DNA of 64,000 nt from Lachnospiraceae bacterium (lineage in GTDB: Bacteria; Bacillota; Clostridia; Lachnospirales; Lachnospiraceae), in NCBI GenBank assembly GCA_017543445.1, contig JAFYGB010000019.1:1-64000 (forward strand), written 5' to 3'. Below the pieces are notes generated by a model. The model was given only the letters and a program-made list of their open reading frames with translations, made no database searches and had not been told where the DNA came from. Positions 51,199-60,507 of this stretch are shown here, one piece after another (within the stretch, counting starts at the first letter, position 1; every line of letters starts with the position of its first letter). A program made the translations under genes and the position numbers.

Positions 51199-54100
51199 GT
51201 TTCCGTCTCCTGCTTAAAGATAAAGCCCTTAAAATGGACTTTCTCATGGAATACAAAGGTAAGTTCCTGCACGCCGCACAGTTTCTCCGGCAGATCATAT
51301 TCCTCGATCTGGTACGTATTCCAAATGGACTTCTTATGGTACTTAAAACTGCCTAGGCAGACGCCGTCTTCTTTCTTGCCTTTATAGATCTCAAACTGGA
51401 TCGGTTCGGAGGCCAGTTCGAAAATCGACACCTGGATCCTCGAGGATCCATTCTCACCAAAATCGATATTTCCGAAGGAAACTCCGCTGTCGCCCTCGCG
51501 GTCCGTTGCGATGCCGCGTTCATTTCCGATCGTGATCTTACCGAAGGTATCCTCATGAAAACTTGCGGAAATGAAATCATAGGGATCTTTAGCCATCGCG
51601 CCCATGCCGGTGACGGTAAATGTCTGCGAGTTGTAGATGTCGACCTTTTCCCCGCCGTTCTTCGTAGCCAGACGCACCTGGAATACGCCGTCCCCCTGCG
51701 CGATCACGGTGCAGGCGAGAGGATTCATCGGGTCGGGAACGATCTTTGCGATCTTGGTTCGATTACCGGATACATCCGTAGCCTTCCAGCGGAATTCGAA
51801 ATAAGATGTGTTCTCGGGATATAATGCCGCATGCAGTTCCAACGTATTCAGTTCCGGGCTCATCTCGAAACCGGAAGGACTGATGATCGCGATCTTACGG
51901 ACCGGGATTTCCTGCAGGTTCGGACCCGTGGACTCGATATTCTCCATCTGACAGCTGATGCCTGGGATTGGCTCCGCCTTGCGTGCATACAGTGTAACGG
52001 TCGCATCCGGAAGCGAGGGGGAAGTTACCTCAACATAAATATCGCCCTCTTCCTGCTTCGAAGCGATCATGGCCAGCAATTTACCGGAAAACAGTCTGCG
52101 GCTGGTTCCCTTATATTCATCAAAATCCGTGCTGTCGCCGTTATCCAGGCCGACTAAGCGCCCGGCGCCGGTCACATATACATTCACGCGGTTATTCGCG
52201 TTTTCGACCGGGTTCCCCTCCATGTCGACCATAGAGATCTCCACGAAGATCATGTCCACGCCGTCACCGTTCATAGTCATACGGTCAGGCGTCAATACGA
52301 TCTGCGTTGCGTTACCGAAGGAACGGCGTTCCTCACGGCACAACTCATTATCGAACTCATCGTAAGCGATGGCGAGCAGCTTTCCGTTCCGATACGGCAG
52401 ACGATAATCGCACGCAGTATGGCGGCTCTTCTCATGATCGATCTCACGCGGTCCGTCCACAAGTTCATCGTTAAAATACAGTTCGATCTTCGGCGCATTA
52501 CTGATCACACGAACATCGATCATCTGGCCATCTGAAAAATCCCAGTACGGGCAGATATGGATCATCGGTGCATACCGGTAATCGGTCCATTCAGCCTGGT
52601 ACATGTAGTACGAATCCTTCGGGAAACCGGCGGTATCGACCTGACCGAAATATGAGTTCTTCGTCTGATACGGCGTCGGCTCACCGATATAATCGAAGCC
52701 GGACCAGATGAACTGTCCCAGTGAGAACTCGCAATCTCGATCATCAAAGATATTCGCATAGCAGTTCTCCGATCCCCAGCTCGTCGTGCTGTTTCCGAGC
52801 GCGGAACACTGCTCGTCGTCATCGCTCAGGATGTTCTGACTCAGCGGGAAATGATAGATGCCGCGGCTGTAGACATTCGATGCGGTCTCACTACCGAAGA
52901 TGATCCAGTCCGGGTGTTCTTCATGATGTTGTTTATATAAATTCTCTGCGTAATTATATCCGACATATTTCAGAAGGTCCGCGCTCTTCTGCGCGCCTTC
53001 CCATTGCATATAGTTCGAAGCGAACGTGATGGGTGCATTGCCCCGATAATCGTATTTCCGGACGCATTCAATGAGTTTACGCGTGATCTCGGCGCCATGC
53101 TCGGGATCCTTATGAACGTCCGCGATCTCGTTGCCGATGGACCACATGAGCAACGACGGGTGGTTATAATCCCGGCGGATCCAGTTCTTCACGTCTTCCT
53201 CATAGCAGTCTTTAAAGAAACGCGAGTAGTCAAATTCGGTCTTCGGAAGCTCCCACATGTCGAAAGCTTCACTCATTACAAGAAAGCCCATCTCGTCACA
53301 GAGATCCATGATCTCGGGCGCGGGCATATTGTGAGAAGTACGGATGGCGTTCACGCCCATGGTACGCATAATGGAAAGCTGACGTTTCGCGGCAACCGGA
53401 TTAAATGCAGCACCGAGAGCGCCCAGATCATGGTGCATACAAACACCTTTGATCTTAATATGGCGGTCGTTCATGATCAGGCCGCGATCCGTCGTAAATT
53501 CAAAGGTGCGGAAACCGATATTGCACGAAAGATCGTCGATCTCTTCCCCTTCTACGACCAGACTGGCCTCGACCTTATACAGGCGCGGGATCTCCAAGGT
53601 CCAAAGCGTGGGCTTATAGACGGTCATGGTGACCTCGCAGGGTTCAAAACGGAAACACTCTTTTATCGCATTAGCGATATCATTGCCCTCCGCATCCAGG
53701 ACGCGGAAACACAAGATACCATCACAGGTAGCCAGGGCTGATGCCGTAACTTCGTAATTCGTTCCGTTACGCTGTGTGGACACATACAGACTGTCAGAGG
53801 CAATGTGGAACGGGTGGCGGGAAATGAGCCATACGTTGCGATAAATGCCTGCACCGGAATACCAGCGGGTATTCGGCGACTCATAGATGACCGAAACGTG
53901 GATCTCATTCTCACCGACCGTAAGAAAGTCCGTGATATCGAACTCGAATGTCACATATCCGTTTTTACGGTTGCCGACCTCTTCCCCGTTTACGTAGACC
54001 GTGGTGTTCATGTAAGCGCCGTCAAAGCGGATATACACACGATCCAAAGACGGTACGTAAGAGAAGCGTTTACGATACCATCCTTCGCAATTCTCATAGA

Positions 54101-54248
54101 GATCCTTCGTTTGCCAGATCAGAAAGTCATGCGGAATATCCACCGGCGTCCAAACGACGTCGATGTCCGTCATGATCCCGGCGATCGTCTGGCCGAGACT
54201 CTGCTTGGTAAACTCCCATCCGTCATTAAATAGTCTTTTTGTGTCCAT
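51195..54248 (-). CDS. Glycoside hydrolase family 2 (beta-galactosidase/glucuronidase type)
   Basis: A 1017-residue GH2 enzyme. The sugar-binding jelly-roll (DGWEFTKQS, VDIPHDFLIW, FDGAYMNTTVYVNG, GAGIYRNVWL) precedes an Ig-like domain and the TIM barrel with KGVCMHHDLGALGAA, IRTSHNMPAPE, the acid/base Glu in WSIGNE (about 374) and the nucleophile Glu in FGSETAS (about 454). The C-terminal 400 residues hold DUF4982-like and Ig-like domains. There is no signal peptide, so it acts inside the cell on imported oligosaccharides. The start at 54248 has GAGG 6 bases upstream; an ATG at 54254 abuts that site. No transporter or regulator is adjacent. Confidence 0.92.
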   Translation of the reverse strand: MDTKRLFNDGWEFTKQSLGQTIAGIMTDIDVVWTPVDIPHDFLIWQTKDLYENCEGWYRKRFSYVPSLDRVYIRFDGAYMNTTVYVNGEEVGNRKNGYVTFEFDITDFLTVGENEIHVSVIYESPNTRWYSGAGIYRNVWLISRHPFHIASDSLYVSTQRNGTNYEVTASALATCDGILCFRVLDAEGNDIANAIKECFRFEPCEVTMTVYKPTLWTLEIPRLYKVEASLVVEGEEIDDLSCNIGFRTFEFTTDRGLIMNDRHIKIKGVCMHHDLGALGAAFNPVAAKRQLSIMRTMGVNAIRTSHNMPAPEIMDLCDEMGFLVMSEAFDMWELPKTEFDYSRFFKDCYEEDVKNWIRRDYNHPSLLMWSIGNEIADVHKDPEHGAEITRKLIECVRKYDYRGNAPITFASNYMQWEGAQKSADLLKYVGYNYAENLYKQHHEEHPDWIIFGSETASNVYSRGIYHFPLSQNILSDDDEQCSALGNSTTSWGSENCYANIFDDRDCEFSLGQFIWSGFDYIGEPTPYQTKNSYFGQVDTAGFPKDSYYMYQAEWTDYRYAPMIHICPYWDFSDGQMIDVRVISNAPKIELYFNDELVDGPREIDHEKSRHTACDYRLPYRNGKLLAIAYDEFDNELCREERRSFGNATQIVLTPDRMTMNGDGVDMIFVEISMVDMEGNPVENANNRVNVYVTGAGRLVGLDNGDSTDFDEYKGTSRRLFSGKLLAMIASKQEEGDIYVEVTSPSLPDATVTLYARKAEPIPGISCQMENIESTGPNLQEIPVRKIAIISPSGFEMSPELNTLELHAALYPENTSYFEFRWKATDVSGNRTKIAKIVPDPMNPLACTVIAQGDGVFQVRLATKNGGEKVDIYNSQTFTVTGMGAMAKDPYDFISASFHEDTFGKITIGNERGIATDREGDSGVSFGNIDFGENGSSRIQVSIFELASEPIQFEIYKGKKEDGVCLGSFKYHKKSIWNTYQIEEYDLPEKLCGVQELTFVFHEKVHFKGFIFKQETET

Positions 54249-54260
54249 CTCCATCCTCGC

Positions 54261-54728
54261 TTATTTTAGATTTCTGATCTTGAAATTCTTCTCAGCCTCT
54301 CTTTTCTGATCTTTTTTAGCGATGTCTTCGCGTTTGTCGTAGAGTTTCTTACCCTGTGCCAAACCGATCTCCACTTTCACCAGACTTCCCTTAAAATACA
54401 CCTGAAGCGGAACCACAGTAAATCCTTTTTGCGCCATCTTACCCGCCCATTTGTTGATCTCATAGCGATGCAACAAAAGTTTGCGCACACGTAGCGGGTC
54501 TTTGTTGAAGATGTTTCCCTTCTCATACGGGGAAATGTGCATGTTGTAGATGTAGAGTTCGCCCTTATCCATTCGGATGAACGACTCTTTCAGGCTACAT
54601 TTGCCCATTCGCATGGATTTCACTTCCGTACCGGCCAGTGAAATCCCGACTTCCAGTTTATCGTGTATAAAATAGTCATGGTAGGCCTTTTTATTATTCG
54701 CGATCAGCTTAATACTGTCCTTTCCCAT
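54261..54728 (-). CDS. smpB: SsrA-binding protein SmpB
   Basis: A 155-residue tmRNA partner for rescue of stalled ribosomes. Motifs: [43 protein letters not shown] and the [10 protein letters not shown] block, with a basic C-terminal tail that threads into the mRNA channel. It follows rnr, the common arrangement secG-rnr-smpB. The tmRNA gene ssrA was not seen in the downstream gap. Confidence 0.96.
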   Translation of the reverse strand: MGKDSIKLIANNKKAYHDYFIHDKLEVGISLAGTEVKSMRMGKCSLKESFIRMDKGELYIYNMHISPYEKGNIFNKDPLRVRKLLLHRYEINKWAGKMAQKGFTVVPLQVYFKGSLVKVEIGLAQGKKLYDKREDIAKKDQKREAEKNFKIRNLK

Positions 54729-54817
54729 GTCTTATCCTTTCAATTCCTGATTACCATAATATCCTAAACTAAATCATACCACAAATATGCAACTCCGTAA
54801 AGGGGATGCAACGAGTT

Positions 54818-56992
54818 TTAGCCCTCGAGATTCTTACGTTTTTTGGTCTTTTCGACCAAACCGAAGGAGACCTGCGCCATCGCCAGGTCTACATCCAGAA
54901 CTTCGACTTTCACACGTTCTCCGAGCGTAAATACCCGCCCCGTTCGCTCACCGACCAAACGATAATGCTGGGCATCCAAAACGTAATGATCGTTTAAGCT
55001 CGTCAGCCGGATGATGCCCTCGACGGTATTATAGAGCTCCACAAATATACCCGCGTTTGTGACTCCGCTGATGACCCCCTTATGGATCCGTCCGATCTCG
55101 CTTTGCATATAGACAGCCTTGAAATACTTCATAACTTCTCTCTCGGCTTCCGCGGCCTTACGTTCCGTTGCCGAGCAATGCGCCGCGACCTCGCCGAGCG
55201 TACTTTCGCTGATTTTACTCTCCCCTTCATGCAGCATCGATTTTAATATACGGTGGATCTGCAGATCCGGATAGCGTCGAATCGGAGACGTAAAATGGGT
55301 ATACTGTTCCATGGCCAGGCCGAAATGGCCCAGGCATTCATTGCCATACCGTGCCTGTTTCATGCACCGTAACAAAACGCGATGGATCAGTGGTCCTTCC
55401 GCTTCTCTCGCGGTCATATCCAAAACCTGCTGGAGTTTTTTCGGGTGGATCTCATTCTGTATATGCAAAGTAAGCCCGAAGCCGCCGAGAAAAGTGGCAA
55501 ATTCCTGCATCTTCTCGTCCGTCGGTGCCTCGTGGTTTCGGTACAAAAACGGCAGGCTCTGCCAGAACGCCAGCTTCGCGATGGTTTCATTCGCCGCGAG
55601 CATGAAGTCCTCGATCATATCCGTAGCGACTGTCCGTTTATATGGGTAGATTTCGATCGGATAGCCGTTCTCATCTAGGATCGCTTTCGGTTCCGGAAAA
55701 TCAAAATCGATCGCCCCGTGCTGCCTTCTGCGTTTACGTATCACAGCCGACAGACGCTCCATATCACGGAACATCGGAATGAGATCTTCACATTCGTTTT
55801 GCAAAGCTTCATCTGCCGTATTCTCCAGTAACGCAGTCACCTCTTTGTAGGACATACGTCTCGTAACACGGATCACACTTTCGACAAGCCGATGATCGAG
55901 GATACGCCCCTGATCATCCACCGTCATAATTACGCTCATCGCGAGGCGGTCTACGCCGGCGTTGAGGGAGCAGATATCGTTCGACAGTTCCTTCGGGAGC
56001 ATCGGAATGACCCGATCCGGGAAATATACGCTATTACCGCGGTTTTGAGCCTCTGTATCAAGAGCGGTTCCTTCCCGTACATAATGGGAAACGTCTGCAA
56101 TATGAACCCCCAGCTCATAAGTACCATCTGCGTTTTTCACAACAGAAACGCCGTCATCCAAGTCTTTCGCATCTTCCCCGTCGATCGTAACGATCGTAAG
56201 TTCACGAAGATCCTCCCTTTCGGAACGATCCGCATCGGAAACGACCTTCGGCACCGCAAGCGCCTCCCGGATCACTTCTTCCGGAAAACCATTCGGAAGA
56301 TCATAGGCCAGGATCATGGCCTCCACATCCGTACGCGGGTCGGATGCATCACCCAGAACCTGCAGGATCTCTCCCTCCGGGTTCTGCTTTTCGTTTCCGA
56401 AGTTCGTAACGTGTACCCAGACCTTACTACGATCCGTTGCGCCGCTGAGTGCTTCCTTCGGGATAAAAATGTCCTTCAGAAAGCGATTCCGTTCCGGGAT
56501 CACAAATCCGTACGAATTCTTCAAAACAAGCATTCCGATCACCATTTCATTGGCACGCTTCGTAACGGCCGTGATCTTACCGACCGGGTGTTTATCGCCC
56601 GTGTATAAGATCACCGCCTCGACCTCATCCTTGTGCATGGCGCCGTTAACGTTCTTTGCCTCAATAAAAATGTCGGTCGCCGCTTCATTTTCCGATGCAT
56701 CTTCCGAAGCAAGGGGCTTAACAAAGCCGAAGCCGCGTCCCGAAGCAAAAAATATGCCTCGCACCTTCGTTTCCGCCTCGCAGTTGGAATATGCGCCGGC
56801 TTTCACGGCAAAATATTTACCGTGGTTCGTCACGTTGATGCGACCATCTCGGATCATACCCTGCAAGATGTCGGCGAACTCTTCCCGCTTCTCCTTCGGA
56901 ATGTCCAGAAGGATCGCCAACTCTTTTAATTTCATTGGTTTATAAGCCTCGGACGTAAACACGTCCATCAGCTGTTTCGTCTTATCATTCAT
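54818..56992 (-). CDS. rnr: Ribonuclease R
   Basis: A 724-residue 3'-5' exoribonuclease. An N-terminal winged-helix-like part and two cold-shock domains (GIFFASGRGFGFVKPL, SYGFVIPERNRF) precede the RNB domain with TIDGEDAKDLDDGVSV (metal-binding aspartates) and VIPMLPKELSNDICSLN. The C-terminal S1 domain is HKGVISGVTNAGIFVEL. The start is set at the ATG at 56992; a GTG at 57025 lies inside the hairpin that ends secG. Confidence 0.96.
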   Translation of the reverse strand: MNDKTKQLMDVFTSEAYKPMKLKELAILLDIPKEKREEFADILQGMIRDGRINVTNHGKYFAVKAGAYSNCEAETKVRGIFFASGRGFGFVKPLASEDASENEAATDIFIEAKNVNGAMHKDEVEAVILYTGDKHPVGKITAVTKRANEMVIGMLVLKNSYGFVIPERNRFLKDIFIPKEALSGATDRSKVWVHVTNFGNEKQNPEGEILQVLGDASDPRTDVEAMILAYDLPNGFPEEVIREALAVPKVVSDADRSEREDLRELTIVTIDGEDAKDLDDGVSVVKNADGTYELGVHIADVSHYVREGTALDTEAQNRGNSVYFPDRVIPMLPKELSNDICSLNAGVDRLAMSVIMTVDDQGRILDHRLVESVIRVTRRMSYKEVTALLENTADEALQNECEDLIPMFRDMERLSAVIRKRRRQHGAIDFDFPEPKAILDENGYPIEIYPYKRTVATDMIEDFMLAANETIAKLAFWQSLPFLYRNHEAPTDEKMQEFATFLGGFGLTLHIQNEIHPKKLQQVLDMTAREAEGPLIHRVLLRCMKQARYGNECLGHFGLAMEQYTHFTSPIRRYPDLQIHRILKSMLHEGESKISESTLGEVAAHCSATERKAAEAEREVMKYFKAVYMQSEIGRIHKGVISGVTNAGIFVELYNTVEGIIRLTSLNDHYVLDAQHYRLVGERTGRVFTLGERVKVEVLDVDLAMAQVSFGLVEKTKKRKNLEG

Positions 56993-57018
56993 CTTTTCTT
57001 TCAATACCTCAAAATAAG

Positions 57019-57057
57019 AAAACACCCTATGCGATCTCGATCGGCATAGAGTGTTTT
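57019..57057 (-). terminator. Terminator between secG and rnr
   Basis: A 14-bp stem (57019-57032 with 57044-57057, one G-T pair) with an 11-base loop is followed on the minus strand by CTTATTTTG. It lies 24 bp after the secG stop. Partial read-through would feed rnr, since no separate rnr promoter is evident. Confidence 0.75.
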
Positions 57058-57080
57058 GTAATTCTTCTCAATCTATTGCG

Positions 57081-57416
57081 TTACTCAGCAGCAGCCTCTG
57101 TGGCAGCCTCAGTGTCAGCCTCTGTAGTTACTTCTACATTTGACTCACCATCTCCTGTAGTTGCAGCTGAAGTATGGAATAATCTGCTGTTTAAAAGCAT
57201 ACATATTACAAAGAAGACAACAACCAGCCAAGTAGTGGCTTTCTGCAGTGCGCCTTCAATCGAACGCCCTTTATTCTTCCCCCAATAGGAATCTGCCATA
57301 CCGCTGATCGAACCCGTAAAGCCTGCAGATTTTCCTTCCTGCATCATCACGAGGAGCGTTATAACAAGTCCGAGAATTACTAATACTACACCGAGAATCA
57401 TCTCTAAAACATCCAT
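57081..57416 (-). CDS. secG: Protein translocase subunit SecG
   Basis: A 111-residue SecG. Two hydrophobic segments (about 3-25 and 58-76) flank the conserved loop QEGKSAGFTGSISGMADSYWGKNKGRS. The tail (TTEADTEAATEAAAE) is an Ala/Thr/Glu extension. GGAGG lies 9 bases before the ATG at 57416; the longer frame to 57464 has no ribosome site and a non-family N-terminus. Confidence 0.93.
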   Translation of the reverse strand: MDVLEMILGVVLVILGLVITLLVMMQEGKSAGFTGSISGMADSYWGKNKGRSIEGALQKATTWLVVVFFVICMLLNSRLFHTSAATTGDGESNVEVTTEADTEAATEAAAE

Positions 57417-57473
57417 GGTCTCACCTCCACATAGGAATTTAACATAAATCCAAACAAATTGCAAGCAAAATTT

Positions 57474-59975
57474 TTATGATTTTTCGTCCTTTTTGTCTTC
57501 TTTCGCCTTTTCATTCTGCTTTTCAGCGGCTTCTTTTTCCTCTTGTGCTTTCTTCTTCTTCCAAAACAGAATGATCGGATAAGCGATCAGACTCACAACG
57601 ATCAAGCCCATGCTGATCAAAAAGATCAGGATCTTGAGGTCTCGGATATCGTTCTCATCACTCTTATCTACAGGGGCAGCCTCCGTCGGTGCACTCGCAG
57701 CAGTTTCCGTAACGGCCTCCGTGGTCGTCTCTTCGACCGTAGTTTCTTCCTGCGTTGTTGTCTCTTCGACCGTCGTTTCCTCAGTTGTCGTCTCTTCCGG
57801 CTTATTCTGAGCGGTCAGGAAGAATACGACTTCTTTTCCTTCGTAGGAAATAACGACCTGATTATCTCCGGGTACGCAATACTTTCGGGACAATTCCACC
57901 TCTTCGGATACTTCTACCTTCGTACCATCCTCATAGATGGCGAAGATCAGAAAATCATCACTGGTGATCTTATCGCCCACATATTTCGTTCCGCCAATAT
58001 ACTTAAGCGTCAGTTTCGCAGGCACTTCTTTTGTCGTTTCTTCTTCCGTCGTGTCTTCTTCTTTCGTCTCCTCTTCGGACGTTTCATCCTCCGTGGTCGT
58101 TTCGTCCTCGGTCGAGTCTTCACTGGTCACTTCGGCCAATGTAGTCTCTTCAGCGGTCGTCGTAGGCGCTTGCGTCGGAGCTTGCGTAGGTGCCTGTGTA
58201 GGAGCCTCCGTCGGTTCCTGGGTGGGCGCTTCCGTGGCTTTTACTTTTGCATCTACCACGATGGTCTTAGTAAGGGAACCATAGGTAAAGGTCAATGTAT
58301 TTTTGCCGGCTTTCAGCGGCTTTTCGAACTCCTGGATCACATAACCACTTATGAGGCTGGTCTTACCGTTACTGAATCTCGCAGAAACTTTGAAATCCGC
58401 GGAAGTGATCATGTCACCCTCGGTCTTACTCGTGAAATTCGGTTGAATGATCAGTTCCGTAGCGACCAGTTCCTTAACATCGATCGTGACGTTCTGAGAC
58501 ATTCCACCAAACGATGCGGTGATCGTAGGATTTTTAGAGGAAGCCTTCGTCGCAGATAGTTTTAACGATTTAGTAACGTTCTTCGTACTTCCATCCGTAT
58601 AGGTCGCGATGGCCTTAAAATCTGACGTAGATATCGAATCTCCATCGTATTTCGTCCCGCCGATATAAGTAACCGTCAGAGATTTCAATGTAACCGGAGC
58701 AACTTTCTCTGTAGCATTCATTGTGATAGTGGCCGTTTTGCCACCATATTCAACTATGATCGTATTCGACCCTTTCGAGATCGTACTTGGTGTTACTGTC
58801 ACTCCACTGCTGACCGTAGGATCAGAGCCATCGCTATATACGGCTTTTACGATAAAATCTGAAGGTCCAATCGTATCTCCTGAATACTTGGTTCCGCCAG
58901 TGTATTGTATCTCAATTTTTGAAAGTATAACAGGTTGTGTTGCCTGAACAGTAACGATCGCGGAATGATCCCCGTAAATAACGGTAATGTTATTCGTAGT
59001 TGAAGTCAATTCCGCCTTCTCGATGGAAAAACCATCTGTGATCTGCTTCGTAGATTTATCACTATAAGTGGCTACGACTGTAAAGTCAGAAGCCGAAACT
59101 GACTGACCAACCGTTTTAGCACCGCCTTTATAGGAGGCCTGAATCGAAGTAATGGTCGGAGCCGCCTGAGCAGGATTACCGACAGTCACTTTAAATTGAG
59201 TAGACTTACCCTTATATGTAACTGTGACCGTCTCTTCCATGTCTTTCGTCGGATCATATCCGGAAACGCTATAATCTTTTACCGATCCACTGGGAACAAA
59301 CAGAGGCAGATAGGATGTACCGATGGTCGCACCATCCGATCCCTTCATTGTCACCAATGCTAAAATACCCGTATCTGCAAGTTGCGTTCCTTTTGCAACC
59401 TGCGCAGGGATCGAATTCGGATCGATCGAAATAGAGGAAACCGTTAACCCCCCGATAAACAGCTGAGACCAGTAATCTCCATAGTCGCTCCCTTTACGGT
59501 AATAATGTCCGACACCCATATGCGTAAAAGCGGCGCTGGTCATATTATTGTAATGACCTGCACTGTTAGCCCACTGATTAAAGGTACCATTTACTGTGTT
59601 ATTACCCGCGGCTATATTTTCAGCAACGGTATACCATGCTATATCATCCGAAGCATCCGCAGTATCCATCGCAAAAACAGAGAACGCAGAATAAGGATCC
59701 TCTAATCCGACTTCATGTGCTTCCGGACGCTGATGGGACCAATACGTCGATATCTCTTCTGCCCGTTTCATCGCCGGATAATCACTCATTTTGATCGAGT
59801 ACGTAACTGGAGCTATCCCAAGGCTGGCACGCAGATCATTGACCAGACGTGTCATTGCAAGGCCTTCCGAAACATTCGCTCCAGCAGCATAAGCCTTGGT
59901 TCCGGGATATACGTAACCAAGGCTTATTATCATCGCTATTGCCAATAAAAACGAAGTGATCTTCTTAAATCTCAT
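57474..59975 (-). CDS. CAP-domain surface protein with Ig-like repeats and C-terminal membrane anchor
   Basis: An 833-residue protein. A signal peptide (MRFKKITSFLLAIAM, cleavage near AYA) is followed by a CAP/SCP domain (about 35-180) with His in SHQRPEAHE, Glu in AENIAAG and His in WANSAGHYNNM. Five or more Ig-like repeats follow, each with YIGGTKYDGD, DFKAIATY and DGSTK-type blocks. Thr/Glu/Pro linkers (TQAPTQAPT) separate them. A C-terminal membrane helix (LKILIFLISMGLIVVSLIAYPIILF) and a KKKK/Glu-rich cytoplasmic tail anchor it. There is no LPxTG motif. It lies between the SEC-C gene (7 bp upstream) and secG. Role unknown. Confidence 0.87.
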   Translation of the reverse strand: MRFKKITSFLLAIAMIISLGYVYPGTKAYAAGANVSEGLAMTRLVNDLRASLGIAPVTYSIKMSDYPAMKRAEEISTYWSHQRPEAHEVGLEDPYSAFSVFAMDTADASDDIAWYTVAENIAAGNNTVNGTFNQWANSAGHYNNMTSAAFTHMGVGHYYRKGSDYGDYWSQLFIGGLTVSSISIDPNSIPAQVAKGTQLADTGILALVTMKGSDGATIGTSYLPLFVPSGSVKDYSVSGYDPTKDMEETVTVTYKGKSTQFKVTVGNPAQAAPTITSIQASYKGGAKTVGQSVSASDFTVVATYSDKSTKQITDGFSIEKAELTSTTNNITVIYGDHSAIVTVQATQPVILSKIEIQYTGGTKYSGDTIGPSDFIVKAVYSDGSDPTVSSGVTVTPSTISKGSNTIIVEYGGKTATITMNATEKVAPVTLKSLTVTYIGGTKYDGDSISTSDFKAIATYTDGSTKNVTKSLKLSATKASSKNPTITASFGGMSQNVTIDVKELVATELIIQPNFTSKTEGDMITSADFKVSARFSNGKTSLISGYVIQEFEKPLKAGKNTLTFTYGSLTKTIVVDAKVKATEAPTQEPTEAPTQAPTQAPTQAPTTTAEETTLAEVTSEDSTEDETTTEDETSEEETKEEDTTEEETTKEVPAKLTLKYIGGTKYVGDKITSDDFLIFAIYEDGTKVEVSEEVELSRKYCVPGDNQVVISYEGKEVVFFLTAQNKPEETTTEETTVEETTTQEETTVEETTTEAVTETAASAPTEAAPVDKSDENDIRDLKILIFLISMGLIVVSLIAYPIILFWKKKKAQEEKEAAEKQNEKAKEDKKDEKS

Positions 59976-59982
59976 AGGCTCC

Positions 59983-60480
59983 TTATCTTCCGCAGCAGTG
60001 CTTATATTTCTTACCGGAACCGCAAGGGCACGGATCGTTACGGCCGATCTTCGCCGGCTTTACGATGGTCGTGGACTTCTTCTGCTCTTTGTAGAGTTCG
60101 GTCTGGCGTTCTTTCGTCAAGTGACGCTCCCACTCGGGCAATGTATAAAGCCACTCTGCCTTTGCGGCTACCATGTTCTTATACAGAAGCTCCTTGTCGT
60201 AATCGAAGGATACAACGGTATCTTCTTCCATCGTATCGATCGGGTTCTTTGTAACCAGGCTGTCGTCGATGCCATCGATGATACCGGTCATGACCATAAC
60301 CGAAACATCAAACTTCTTCGCGAGATCCGCAACCGTTCCAGAGATCACTTCGTCGGAAGCCAGGAGCTGCTTATAGAAGCCCTGCTCGAGCGTGAAGTAA
60401 CCGGCCCAGAACTTCTCATCGTCCTGCGGTGTACGCTGTGTTTCGTATGCAAGTTTACGCCAATTTGCCAAAATTCCCAT
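59983..60480 (-). CDS. SEC-C motif protein
   Basis: A 165-residue cytosolic protein. The C-terminal [19 protein letters not shown] is a complete SEC-C zinc-binding motif, as in the end of SecA. The rest is helical, with [22 protein letters not shown] in the middle. Similar stand-alone proteins are common in Clostridia and have no firm function. It follows recG by 27 bp. AGAGG lies upstream of the ATG. Confidence 0.85.
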   Translation of the reverse strand: MGILANWRKLAYETQRTPQDDEKFWAGYFTLEQGFYKQLLASDEVISGTVADLAKKFDVSVMVMTGIIDGIDDSLVTKNPIDTMEEDTVVSFDYDKELLYKNMVAAKAEWLYTLPEWERHLTKERQTELYKEQKKSTTIVKPAKIGRNDPCPCGSGKKYKHCCGR

Positions 60481-60507
60481 GTTTGATAACCTCTTAATTA
60501 CTTAGTT

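Noticed and set aside
54729-54817. tmRNA gene (ssrA) near smpB
   Set aside because: The 89-bp gap is too short and AT-rich, with no tRNA-Ala-like ends.
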